From: Haemaphysalis longicornis
Taxonomy: Eukaryota; Arthropoda; Arachnida; Ixodida; Ixodidae
Reading direction: 5' to 3'
Assembly (NCBI GenBank): GCA_013339765.2
Contig: CM023454.1
Coordinates: 56,202,826 to 56,266,825 of the forward strand
DNA: 64,000 nt
In this document: one piece after another, positions 1-9,714 of the stretch
Position numbering within the stretch: position 1 is the stretch's first letter
Layout: the number at the start of each line of letters is the position of its first letter
Translations under genes and position numbers: made by a program
Notes under the pieces: generated by a model
Databases searched by the model: none
What the model was told of the DNA's origin: nothing
What the model saw: the letters and a program-made list of their open reading frames with translations, nothing else

Positions 1-1012
1 GTCTGAACACGTCTATAAAAACGAACAGGAAAAAAAAAAAACTCCCAAAATGCTAAAATTGGAGACTATGTATACGAAGGTGTAGGCAAGGCACTTATAC
101 TGCACTCACTGTCATGCGCCATCAATCGACCCGAATTCTATGTCGAGAAGTGCAGTAGATGGCTGAGACAGTTGTCACCTTCTTTACTATCATGTATGCC
201 TCAAAGCTCGCCCGCATTTCGAGCAACAACTTGCGCTTGATAACTTTTTGGCTTTCAAAAAGCGGTGGTGTGCGACCACAGGACTCACAGCGACAGACAA
301 ATTAGCTGCAAGTTCCGACACGCAAATAACACGAGTTAATATTTTGTAAGCATTCGTGTAAACTTTTCCAGTCGCTTTATGCTACACGATACATGATATG
401 ACGGGATTTTAAAAAAAAAACTTTGTCACGGAAGAGAACAAAACGTGCAGGATGGTATATTGTGCATGCCGATTTAGGTGCAGTCAGTGCATTCATAGTT
501 TTGCGAACCTTCGAACCTTTTTAGGTGTTGAAAACGCGAGGCTTTTTCTCTCATTCTGTGTGATCTTTGGCCTATGCATGACTTTTGCACCCTAAGAATG
601 GTGTTTATGCGCCCATGCTTATCCTGCTGCTACGGCTACACGGACTTTTATTTCATCGAGTTTAGGAAACTCCCATTGACAACAAGGTATAAAGTTCATG
701 AAAAGTAAAGCTCTTCGTTACCCATGAGTTGTTTTTCAAACTATATCAGCAACCAACTGGCCCATACTCAAGATTTACACAGCCTTCGCTCTTTTCCACC
801 TAGTTCAATTGTGAACACACGAGTATGCTAGACGCCGTGCTCCTTCCAATCAAAACTGAAGCGATACCACCACGTGCTCTAGTATTGGCGCACTGCGCCG
901 AAGTAGCTCGCCATCGTGCTGAATGTAGAATGCAGAACAAAGTAGTTGACGCATGCCGGTAAAACCAAAATGACATGAAGGTGGGAAAATCGCCCGAATA
1001 CAAACTGTGGGC
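1..1012. other. Unassigned sequence
   Basis: I see no recognisable coding domain, repeat array or RNA gene here. There are short A-rich runs near positions 31-42 and 410-422. The segment ends where the 3' tail of a minus-strand RTE LINE begins. Confidence 0.5.
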
Positions 1013-1146
1013 TTCGTCATCATCACCACCAGCCTATATATGCCCAATGCCGGGCAAGGTCCTGTCCCATTAAATTAGTAGTATCCTGGTCCTGTGCTAA
1101 CTCCTACCAATTGCGTAAACTGGTCTTCTTAATCTCATCTGCCCAT

Positions 1147-2136
1147 TTAACTTTCTGCCGCCCCCTGCCACAGCTTGACTTCTCTATGGATCCACTCTGT
1201 TACCATTAATGACCAACGGCAATCTTGCGTTCGCATTACATGCCCTTCCCACGTGCATTTGTTCTTCGTAATTTGTACTAATTTATCAAACACAAGTGTT
1301 TGTTTCATGACCCACACCGCTCTGTTCAAGTCCGTTACGTTACACCTATGATCTTCCGTTGCATTGTTTGCTCAATTTGGGATGAATTCTCTCAGTGAGC
1401 CTCCAGGTTTCTGCCCCATAGGTCAGTACCGGTAACATATAGCTGTCATACAGTTTCTTCTTCAGCGACAATGGTGGCTCCCACTCATTATGTGAGAATG
1501 CCTGCCGAACGCAATTCATCCCATTCTTATCCTTTTAATTATCTCTCCCTCAAAGTTAGTGTCCGAAGTCACAACTTAGCCTAAGTATATGTATTCGCTT
1601 ACCAGTTCCACAGCCTCGCCACTTATCTGAAACCGCCGTGCTGTCCCGAGGTTATTGATCATTACTTTAGTTTCTGCATAATGTTTTAAGGCACAAGGTT
1701 CTATTCTTTTTATCGAGTACGGAAAGCTTGCTTTGCCATTCGTCCCCCAAGTTACGTGGCAAGGCAGCATCACCAGCAAATCGGAGGTTACTGAGTGGTT
1801 CTCCATTACCCTTACTCCCACCGGTTCCCAATTCTATGTTCTGGATACTTCTTGGAAGCATGCTGTGAATAAAATCAGAGAGATCGTGTCGCCTTGTCTG
1901 ACGGCCTTTCTTACAGGTAAATACCTGTAAGGAAGGCCGTCAGACAAGGCGTAAGACTTATCAAGGCCGTCAGACTTATTAAGGCCGTCAGACGAGGCCG
2001 TCAGACTTATCGCTTTGTGGAGGATAATGGTAGCTGCAGACCTGTTGGAAATATCATTTAGTATTCTTACATAATGCTCATCTACACCCTTGTTCCATAA
2101 TCCCTGAATGACTGCTGACGTTTTTACCGTATCCAA
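1147..2136 (-). pseudogene. RTE reverse transcriptase and C-terminal relic
   Basis: Minus-strand frames carry the RT motif VRQGDTIS near position 1900, a fragment of the NNLGTARRFQISGEAVE type that follows the catalytic region (about 1600-1680), and the C-terminal GHVMR-x-QD-x-RWSL block (about 1200-1240). These match the intact frames of the copy at 20.6-23.5 kb. Several frameshifts separate them. The protein would have copied element RNA into DNA at a nicked target, but this copy cannot be functional. Confidence 0.8.
1891..1950. repeat. 29-bp-arm inverted repeat (hairpin) in RTE RT
   Basis: The arms 1891-1919 and 1922-1950 are reverse complements with one mismatch and a 2-base spacer. The sequence derives from the codons around the VRQGD motif. 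It is followed by three or four direct copies of AAGGCCGTCAGAC up to about 2008. Confidence 0.85.
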
Positions 2137-3164
2137 TGCTTTCTAATAGCACCTAAAGGCTATATATAGGGGTTCAGTATACTCGCAGCACGTCTCTATC
2201 CCCTGATTGATCGTGTGAATATGGTTCATTGTTAAATAGACTTTTCGTAACCCTGCTTGTTATTTAGGTTACTGAAATCTACGGTGGCCGAAATTCTGTT
2301 AGCGATTACATTTTTCAAGCCCGTCATGTCACCTTTCTTAGGGATTAAGATGATGTTTGCGTTCTTCCAAGATTCCGATACACTCGTGAGTATTAGGCAT
2401 TCTATATACAGATTTGGCAGTTTGTCAAGTACAATTTACCCGCCATCATTCACGAGGTCTGCTGTGATCTGATAACAACCAGGTACTTTGTCCCCATTCA
2501 TTTCTTTCAAAGCCCTAAATACTTATTTTGACGTCACTGGTCGGAGCTCTATCTCCTCTGAAGTAAATTCTCGCTAGTTATTATCCTGGATGTCCCAGCT
2601 AATGTACATACCTTTATAGAACTCCTCGGCTACTAACATTATTTCATCACTATTTGTGATGACATTGTCCTGCTTGTCTTTAAGTGCATAAATCCGATTT
2701 TTCACCATGCCAAGACGCCTCCTCACTTCTTTCAAGCTGCCTCAGTCCCTTACAGCATATTCGATCCTCTTCATATTATACAACCGCCTCTGGGTATTTT
2801 TCGGTATGGATTAACTTGGAAAGCTCCGCTAGTTATATTCTCTCATTTGCGGTGGAGATTTTAATGGTTAGCCATTTACGAAGTAAATTTTTGTCTCCTG
2901 GGTACGTTTACTAGTATCCTATTCAGCCATCGTGCCCCTGACAGTGTCGAAAACTCTGCTTCCCCGGTATGAGCCTAATATCGGTTCTGCAGCGGGATCG
3001 CGAATTATTCTACTTTTCGTCTTGCAGTTAGCTCGTTATACGGCTTCTTTGGTACTAGCGTGTTACGATCCCTCCTCAAATTTAGCCTAATTGGAGATCT
3101 TAGCATTCAATGGTCACTGCACCTTACCCATCCGAGCACTTCCAAATCCTGCACAACGCCACAA

Positions 3165-4140
3165 TTATTGTATAATATGAAAGTCTGTTTCATTTTTACG
3201 CTCCCCATTTGGGCTACTGGAAGTGAACGTCCGGCTGTTCCGAAAGCAGAAGCAGGTGTTCATGATGGATACATCCATTCGTTCTGCAAACTCCACTTGT
3301 ACATCCCTCCTGTTATATCTACAGCCCAGACCATAGTTCACAACACCCTTGTCTCCAGCTTGATTCTTGCCCACTTGTGCATTGGTCTCCCATATCTATG
3401 GTAGGATATGCTTTTTAACCATTGCGTTTCCACATATTCATAAAAGCGTTCCACTAGTTCCCTCGTCGTGGTTGGATTTGGGCACGTAGCCTTCCACCAC
3501 CTTGAGCTGGTATCTCTGTTCAGCATAATTACAAAACCTTCTAATATTTTGTTACTGCTATAGAATTCTTTTATGTTGTCCGCTATGCTTTCATGGACTC
3601 GAATTTCCACTCCCAGTTTTCTTCCATCCACTAGACCGCGGAAGTGTGGGTTTCCTGAACAAGCAATGAACAATCTAAGAAAACACCAGAGAACGACAGA
3701 GGTCTAATCAGTGCATATTTCAGACATATGGCACATATGGCACGTTATTCTCTGCCGGTGCACCAATGTCAACAACCTTTACCTTACCAACGCTGACTGA
3801 GGCTACCGATTCTACCGATAGCGCACGTGCTGCTCCTTCTGTTCTCCTCTCCACGCCAGCTGCGCGATAAGCGTGCAGGAGCGTCTCCTCTCTCAGCCCC
3901 GCCTCTCCATTCAATCTGCTCTATAAAATAAATCCCGTGCGCGCGGCGCTTGCTCAGTTGCTCCTTCGGTTTAGACACTCTGCGCCGTCCGATGAGCTGA
4001 AAGGACGCCAACAATTCTGCTTTGCATCACCACATTCTTCAATTCAGGGAGATCGCGTAATTTTATATCCAATTTAATGGTCTCTACTTCCTCGAACATC
4101 TGTAGGCTCGCTTCGGTAGATAAGGTTAAACGTTGCCAGG
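3165..4140 (-). pseudogene. RTE endonuclease relic
   Basis: Minus-strand frames show the EN start (LATFN near 4120-4140) and then the DGRKLGVEIRVHESIADNIKEF segment (around 3560-3640). Next come VERFYEYVETQ and the final EN piece, with AGDKGVVNYGLGC at about 3320-3360. The RTE EN nicks target DNA. The order of pieces matches the intact EN reading frame of copy 2 at 9.2-9.7 kb. An insert of about 365 bp separates the first piece from the rest, and several frame changes are present. Confidence 0.75.
3680..4045 (+). other. Foreign insert inside RTE EN, possible solo LTR
   Basis: This sequence is absent from the other RTE copies and breaks the EN between its first strand and the DGRKLG block. 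On the + strand it holds a TATA-like CTATAAAATAAAT (about 3921-3933), then a GC-rich stretch and a TCAGT initiator-like site about 25 bases later, as in an LTR promoter. No clean terminal repeat or target duplication could be fixed, so the solo-LTR reading is tentative. Confidence 0.3.
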
Positions 4141-4254
4141 TTCAGATTTCAATTGCTTCCTGTCCGGCTCCAGGGATTCTTAGCACCCTCTGTTGCGTCA
4201 CAGGTATGACCGCTGCCGTGGTCAATTGCTTCGCAGCCACTGGAGACTGAGAGT

Positions 4255-4497
4255 CACGGGTTAATTGGCGTATTCATGGGAGGTTGTGGCTGTTACAGAA
4301 GGGTGGGCAATCCTGCTCTGGTGAGGGAGGGAGTTGCGGGAGATGGTCCCTGGGGTCATCCGCACCCCAATCCTCATTCTGCAATTCCTTCAACATTCAG
4401 ATTTTCTTTAATTCGGTGGGAATTATGCGGCACGCGATAAGAACCACGGTCCTTCTGCACGCGAGGAGGATTCTCTACCTTTACGCCACCGCTGCAC
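4255..4497 (-). promoter_or_regulatory. tRNA-like 5' head of RTE copy 1
   Basis: In the minus direction the head starts with GTGCAG, then an A-box-like TGGCGTAAAGG, then a decayed B-box (GGTTCTTATCG). About 240 bases of 5' UTR follow and join the EN region at the same point as in copy 2 (8.85-9.08 kb). The shared junction shows that the tRNA-like part belongs to the RTE family. Confidence 0.7.
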
Positions 4498-5070
4498 GTC
4501 GGTAGGCGCAGCGGTAGGTGCAACCTCCTACATGTGCGAAGGGTTGGCGACACTCCACCCGCCCTACGAAGTGACTCCAACAACAAAGAAAAATAAATCA
4601 CCGGTTTATTACGGGACTGCAAAACAATAATTGCATGAATAGAAACAGCAGCTCGTAAAACCTACGTTCACTTCAACGACGCGACACTAAAAAAACGCAC
4701 TCCATCGATTGTCCAGAAAAATATTACAACGCTTCGCTATACACTCTCGACGAGGTTCGAGTCCTGGTACTCCGTGTGCCCCCACCACATGTGCTGGGTA
4801 TTCAGAGATGGTCAAGGGTCATCGGTCCCGTTGTCTGCCCCTTGCTTCTCCCATCGTAGTTCTGCTGGCGCCGAGCTGTTCCATCCAAATTCCTCCTACC
4901 GCACCCGGGAGAGGAGTCCTAATACCAGACGTGGCCGTTATGCGCATGTTCAAGATATGGTACAGCACACACGTGGTTTTTGTCCGCTAGCTATTTATCA
5001 CACACACACGCACAGCACATGATAAGCTGACGTCAGTATAGGTGTTCGACGCACGCTCGCTGCAATGTAA
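4498..5070. other. Unassigned; possible 3' LTR region of gypsy relic 1
   Basis: This lies downstream (minus sense) of the Pol tail of the gypsy relic. It contains a B-box-like GGTTCGAGTCC at about 4755-4765 without a matching A-box, and a short CA run at 5001-5020. I could not pair it with a second LTR, so it stays unassigned. Confidence 0.3.
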
Positions 5071-5280
5071 TCACCATACGCGGGCGCACGCAGGGGCTGC
5101 ATCCCTATGCTTCCCTCCTCCAAGACCAGACAACCGCACAGTTCTCCTAGAAGCGCTGGGCGACTGCTGCTGAGGAAGCCTCCTCAAGGGGTTTGAGAGA
5201 TAATGCCGCTTGAGGGGGGTCTTCCCGCTCGATCTGTTGCTGTACCGTTGAGCGGGTAGCGCCTCCTGGAACATAAACAA
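5071..5280 (-). pseudogene. Gypsy Pol C-terminal tail
   Basis: A 69-codon open stretch rich in Arg, Ser and Pro begins near PAQRYSNRSSGK and ends in ARVW before a stop. Such basic tails of the RR-x-RPP-x-RYS type close integrase in this kind of gypsy Pol. It is fused directly to mid-RT, so the catalytic half of RT, RNase H and integrase core are deleted. Confidence 0.45.
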
Positions 5281-5309
5281 CGTTAGCTCTCTTCGCCCGG
5301 GAGTCTGTC

Positions 5310-5850
5310 ATCGTCAAGAACGATGTTCATCAATCTCTGAAACAAGCTCGGGCAGTTCTTTAGCGGAAACGGCATGCGCACAAACTCGGAAATACCCCTG
5401 TAGCATGTGGAGGCTGTTTTAGTAATTCATCCGGGTGCATTTGCAAAAATCCCCGTCATCACTCTAGTGTGTAAGCAGGCCTGCACCAAAAAGCGACGAA
5501 ATGATGGATTCTACGGCAAGAAGAATATAAGCGTCTCTCACAGTTACGTCGTTGACAGGGCGGTAGTCTACGCAGAGACGCAGGCTGCCATCGGTTTTTG
5601 GCACCAACACTACCTGGGGTGCATGGTGTCTCTGCGACGGCCGCACAACCCTTTGTTCAGCATCTCCTCACGGGCGACGTCCACTTTCACCTTCTTGTGG
5701 ATACTGAGAGGCCGTGGATTGCAGCTCCAAGGAGAGGCGGCCTCCATGTCGATACAATTTTGGAGGATGATTGTCTGCCCAGAGGTCTCCGTGACCATTT
5801 CCGCAAATGGCTGCAGCACACGGGAGAGCTGTCCCCGCTCAAAGTAACTG
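5310..5850 (-). pseudogene. Gypsy reverse transcriptase N-terminal half
   Basis: Minus-strand frames show PRPLSIHKKVKVDVAREEML (about 5650-5720), VVLVPKTDGSLRLCVDYRPVN (about 5540-5620), and EFVRMPFPLKN followed by FQRLMNIVLDD (about 5325-5395). These are the fingers and palm blocks before the catalytic YxDD motif, which is lost in the deletion. At least one frameshift lies near 5640. Confidence 0.8.
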
Positions 5851-6003
5851 CAAGGACACTACTCAAGCAACTTTCTGATTCGCTCTGGCAACGCCGATTT
5901 AAATGTAACAGCGGCTAACCTTGGCAAGGTACAGATATGCGCTGATGCCATAAAAGGTATCAACCCTGCGTCATTGCCCTATCTGTAACCGCCTCCCGCC
6001 AAG

Positions 6004-6285
6004 TCAAGCAGTGGGAAATCGCCAATAATGAAAATCCTGGCCCAAAATAATGGCCACCGCGAAGCCAGGGCAGTACGTAGAGCACTGCCGACACCTGCTA
6101 GCGGAAGAAATAGCCAAGCACTCAACATGAGGCGCTTCAACAAGCGCATCATTGGCCCCTTGCAACCGGGTGCTGCATTTGTGCAAATTCACTCCAAGAA
6201 TTCGGCAAAGCTCAAAGGCTGCATCCCCAATTAGTGACAAACTGCCGCCACTCCCAAACAATGTGTCAACATTCGTTAAAACCAC
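6004..6285 (-). pseudogene. Gypsy protease remnant
   Basis: A 93-codon minus-strand frame ends in ILGQDFHYWRFPTA, the LG-x-DF block found near the end of gypsy aspartic proteases. The catalytic DTG is not visible, so it has been lost or lies in another frame. The position between the zinc knuckle and RT is as expected. Confidence 0.5.
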
Positions 6286-6360
6286 GCGAACAAAACATGC
6301 GGTTCTTTAGGCTGTGCGCGCGCTTCAACAAGGGAAGCACTGGGTAAAAAACACCAGACC

Positions 6361-6876
6361 TCACCACAAAGCCAATTCAGCTGCCCTGGGCAACGGGTTA
6401 GTCACCGCCATTTCCGCTGGCTGCATTCTCTCGTATCGATGGCTATTCGTAATTCGGCGACCAGCCATCGCACGGGCACGCTCAGGACAAATGTGTCTTG
6501 GCTGGCCACATTGGTAACAGCCTCCAGCTTTATTTTCATCAGCACGTAGCCTCGCAACCCTCACGTCTTGACAACTGCAGAAGAAGGACCTCTGGAGTTC
6601 AGGAAATTTCGCTGCCCACCCCAAGGGTAGAGACTCGGGTCGGGGAGCGGGGAGCCTGACAGTAAATAGGGCAGTTTTTCTCAACGCACGAACCCTGGCT
6701 CGAACCGCTGCGGGGAGTGCCCGCCGTGGGCTGCACCATCTAGTTGTCTTCCGCGCTCCAACTGCTTGTCGCCAAGGACCGAAGGATGTAGTCAATGGGG
6801 GATACCAAACCCGCCGATGCCGTACACGGCGTGGACTTATCACTGGCGCACTCTGAAGAGTACTCTCCATGTACAA
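6361..6876 (-). pseudogene. Gypsy Gag C-terminal part with damaged CCHC knuckle
   Basis: A 171-codon minus-strand frame contains GGCYQCGQPRHICPERAR near 6500. It resembles a C-x2-C-x4-H-x4-C nucleocapsid knuckle, but the Gly before His is Arg and the His-to-last-Cys gap is short by about three residues. It would have bound element RNA. A frame change separates it from the upstream Gag ORF. Confidence 0.65.
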
Positions 6877-7673
6877 GCTGGCTCTACTGCTTCCCCTACT
6901 GGCGAAGGGGGTACATAATTCAGCTCTGATATAACAGCTTCCTCGATAGACCAGGCCGAATGTGCCATCTCCTCCATGCTCAAGTATTCATGACCGCGTA
7001 AATAAGGCTCCAAGCGCGGGTGGCATAATCGTAAGACGTGCCTCACCATTTCTTCGTCGGACGAACCCGGGATAGCTCGCTTGAAGTGCACCTGGATAGC
7101 TCGAATGTATTCCAGCAAGCCCGCACGCGGGGTCTTCGTACGTATCTCCAACTCACGGCGGTTGGGGTATTCGCAGTCGGGAGACTGGAACTTCTCATGG
7201 AATCGCGCCACGAAGTCAGTCCAGGACGCGAACGAAGCCTGTAGGCACCACCAGCGCCCGCGGATCCCTCCAGAGCAACCGCCAGGACGGGGCCAGGACG
7301 AATCGTCCGAGGCACCCGATGCCGCCTTGTATATAGTGAGGTCGCACAGGAAGTCGGTTACTGTCTTGCGCTCATCGTAGCCCGTGAATCCGTGGCACCG
7401 CAATCTTTGCTGGAACGATGGCCAGTGCTCGGACCCACCGCGTTCTAGCCCGAGACCTGCCAGCCGGTTCGTGAGGTTCTCGCAGAGGTCCATGATCGAG
7501 CGGAGCACGCCGACGAGCCCAGTGGCGTCCGCATCCCTTGCGGCACGCGAGAGCAACCAAGTGGCTCCAATGGGTAGAAGCTCCGCGGCTAGACATGTCC
7601 CAATGACGAAACGCTCTCCTGCACCACGAAGCAACCACAGGAAGATGAGATGGCGGTACACAACACAAGCCAC
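6840..7673 (-). pseudogene. Gypsy Gag (retrotransposon capsid) ORF
   Basis: A 277-codon minus-strand ORF. Residues about 125-215 carry the capsid core: SWTDFVARFHEKFQ, then RRELEIRTKTPRAGLLEYI, then a helix ending in CHPRLEPYL. That is the usual retrotrans_gag spacing, with a W-x3-F-x2-F-x2-F start and a Leu-rich middle. The first 110 residues are probably a read-through of decayed sequence. The predicted role is assembly of virus-like particles. It ends out of frame with the zinc knuckle downstream. Confidence 0.75.
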
Positions 7674-8050
7674 TAAAAATATGCTTCAAAATGCGGGAAG
7701 GACTGCCAAAAATCCTGGCGGTCGCGAAAAAAGCCAATGTTCTTCGCCACCCAAACGCCCACCACCGATTACCGAAAAAGACCACAATGCCCTTCTCACG
7801 AATAACGGCCGGCCCCACGTTCAGGGCACCAATGTGGTACTGGGGATCTTGCATCTGGCCGTGGTTCCCCAGAAAGACACCGTGCCCCCTAAAACCACAG
7901 CCTTAATGCGAGTCCTGTTCCACAAAGGTCCACTCCTCAGCCGAGTCCTTCATGTTCCAACCTCGCTCATGTCGCGCCACATCTTCATTCTCACCTGGCA
8001 CATGTCCATCGAGTGGGATTGCCTCCCACTATTGTCGAGTTACCATAGTA

Positions 8051-8846
8051 GTTAGGATAGATTGGCAGGTAGGTAGGAAGTTAGGCAAGTAGGATTGTAT
8101 GCGAGTATGCAGGAATCAGCTACGTATGCAGGCAGCTCGGTAGGAAGTAGGTACTGGGGAAGGTAGGTAAGTAGGCAGGTGGCTAGATAGATAGGACGGT
8201 AGGTAGGAAGGCAGGCCTGTAGATATGTAGGTAGCTAAGAAGGTAGGTAGGGAGGTTGGTAGGTCGGTAGGATGTAGGTATGTGGTTAGCCGAGTAGGTA
8301 GGTTGGTAGGTAGGTTATTAGTTACGTAAGTGGTATGTAGTAGGTAGGTAGGTAGCATTCAGGCAGGAAGGCAGGCATGTAGGATGTACGTAGGTAGGAA
8401 GTTAGGTAGGTAGGTAGGTAGGTAGAAAATGGGTAGGTAGGTAGGTTGCATCGTTAGGTACGTAAGTAGGTAATTAGGCAGGTGGGATTTAGGCAAGGAG
8501 ACGGGTAGATGGGCAGGATGTAGGTATGTAGTTAGCCTGGTGGGCAGTTAAGTAGATAGGCAGGTTAATAGGTAGGTAGGTAGGTTGGTAGTTACGTAGG
8601 TGGTATGTAGTACGTAGGTAGCTGTGCATGCAGGCAGTAACGCAGGCACGTAGGTGTGGGTAGGTAGGTAGTTTGGAAAGTAGGTAGGCATGTAGGTAAT
8701 TAGAAAATAGGTAGGTAGGTAGGTTACATACGTTAGGTAGGTAGGTAGTTATGTAGGCAGGTAAACATGTACGCAGGCAGGTGGGTATTTAAATAGGCAG
8801 GTTGTCAGGCAGGTATGTTTGTACGAAGGTAGGTGTAGGTCAAAGG
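8051..8846 (+). repeat. (TAGG)n satellite block 1
   Basis: Degenerate tetranucleotide array, GTAG on the + strand. Variation falls mainly on the base between GG doublets (GGTA, GGCA, GGAA), while the G pairs are kept. The reverse strand gives spurious Pro-Thr-Tyr-Leu reading frames. Confidence 0.95.
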
Positions 8847-8935
8847 TGCAGTAATGGCGTAGAGGTAGAACACCTACCTCGCGTGCAGAAGGACCGGGGT
8901 TCGAATCCCGGTGCCAGACAATTCCCACCGGATTA
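8847..8935 (+). promoter_or_regulatory. tRNA-like Pol III promoter module at RTE 5' end
   Basis: A-box TGGCGTAGAGG at 8855-8865 and a perfect B-box GGTTCGAATCC at 8898-8908, 43 bases apart as in a real tRNA. The T-arm stem CCGGG/CCCGG pairs perfectly around the B-box. No acceptor stem closes convincingly, so it is a tRNA-derived promoter and not a tRNA gene. It leads straight into the 5' UTR and EN of the RTE. Confidence 0.8.
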
Positions 8936-9069
8936 AAAATATCCGCGTATTGATGGAATTGCACAAAGGGGCTTGGGGTGCGGCCTGACCCCGGCGAGCA
9001 TTGGCGGTAAAGCACTCCCTCACCAGAGCAGGATTGGCCACCCTGGTGTAGTAACGGCCACAACCTCCC

Positions 9070-9714
9070 ATGAATACACCAATAAACCCACGGCCCTCAG
9101 TCCCCAGCGGCTGCGAAGCAACTGACCACGGCGGCGGTCACACCTGTGACGCAGCAGAGGGTGCTAAGAATCCCTGGATCCGGACACTCCGCCAATGGAA
9201 TATGAACCTGGCAACGTTTAAGCGCGAACCTTATCTAGCGAAGCGAGTCCGAGGTGTTCGAGGATTTAGAGGGCTTAAATGGGATTCAATAGGGCTTAGC
9301 GAGGTTAGGAGGGCAGGCGAAGTCTTTACGGTGCTGAAAAATGGACACATTCAATGTTACCATGAACTAGAGGACAGAAGAGAATTGGGAGTGGGATTTC
9401 TAGCCAATAAAAGCATAGCTGGCCACATAGAAGAAAACTATATCAATAACGAAAGGGCCGCAGGTCTTGTAATTAGGCTCAATAAGATGTACAAGCTCAA
9501 GGTGGTGCAGCGCTATGCGCCCACATCCAGCCACGACGACCAAGTAGTCGAACGCCTCTATGAAGATGTGGAATTGGCACTGGCTAAAGTAAAAGCACAG
9601 TATACCGTAGTTATGGGTGACTTCAATGATAAATTAGGCCAAAAATCAGGCTGGAGACAAGGCAGTTGGGGAACTATGGTCTGGCTGTTAGAAATAGCAG
9701 GGGGGACCTACTAG
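9070..9714 (+). pseudogene. RTE endonuclease ORF
   Basis: A 214-codon frame. From about residue 48 it reads as an apurinic-type endonuclease: the LATFK start, then LSEVRRAGE with the catalytic Glu. Further on are LEDRRELGVGFLANKS, the YAPTSSHDDQVVE block and VVMGDFNDKLG with the catalytic Asp-x-Asn. The first 47 residues are translated 5' UTR. The frame breaks after GDFN, before the final SDH-type motif and the RT. In RTE elements this domain opens one protein with RT. The RT half continues in broken frames to about 11.6 kb. Confidence 0.85.

Larger units (their letters stand above)
1013..4497 (-). mobile_element. RTE-clade LINE, copy 1, full-length but decayed
   Basis: This is a minus-strand non-LTR retrotransposon. 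Its 3' terminus carries the (ATG)n-type triplet tail seen in every copy in this window (ATC triplets on the + strand at about 1016-1030). Going 5' from there come the RTE C-terminal region with a W-GHVMR-type motif, the reverse transcriptase (RT), an apurinic-type endonuclease (EN), and a tRNA-like head. The order EN-RT with no RNase H and a short triplet-repeat tail is what is known of RTE elements. All reading frames are broken. The EN is interrupted by a foreign insert of about 365 bp (3680-4045), and the RT carries a local hairpin and short-repeat expansion at 1891-2010. Copies 2 to 6 of the same family lie further right. Confidence 0.85.
5071..8050 (-). mobile_element. Ty3/gypsy LTR retrotransposon relic 1, internally deleted
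   Basis: Read on the minus strand, the order is: a candidate primer-binding site (TGGTGCCCTGAACGTG at about 7835), Gag (7673-6840), a damaged CCHC knuckle (about 6500), protease remnant (6285-6004), the first half of RT (5850-5310), and then directly a basic Pol C-terminal tail (5280-5071). RNase H and integrase are missing, so a large deletion joined mid-RT to the end of Pol. The right edge abuts the first satellite block at about 8050. Gag-PR-RT order and sequence character fit Ty3/gypsy. Confidence 0.75.

Noticed and set aside
4755..4765. B-box GGTTCGAGTCC as a second tRNA or SINE
   Set aside because: No A-box or tRNA-like arms at the right distance upstream.
5407..5847. 146-codon + strand ORF
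   Set aside because: It is antisense to the gypsy RT, which has recognisable motifs on the minus strand.
7384..8055. 223-codon + strand ORF
   Set aside because: Antisense to gypsy Gag and its leader. No domain in the + strand translation.
8051..8846. Regularly spaced repeats suggesting CRISPR
   Set aside because: The unit is 4 bp with no spacers, and the surrounding DNA is eukaryotic retrotransposon sequence.
8847..8935. A functional tRNA gene
   Set aside because: The internal promoter boxes and T-arm are good, but no acceptor stem closes, and the same module heads another RTE copy.
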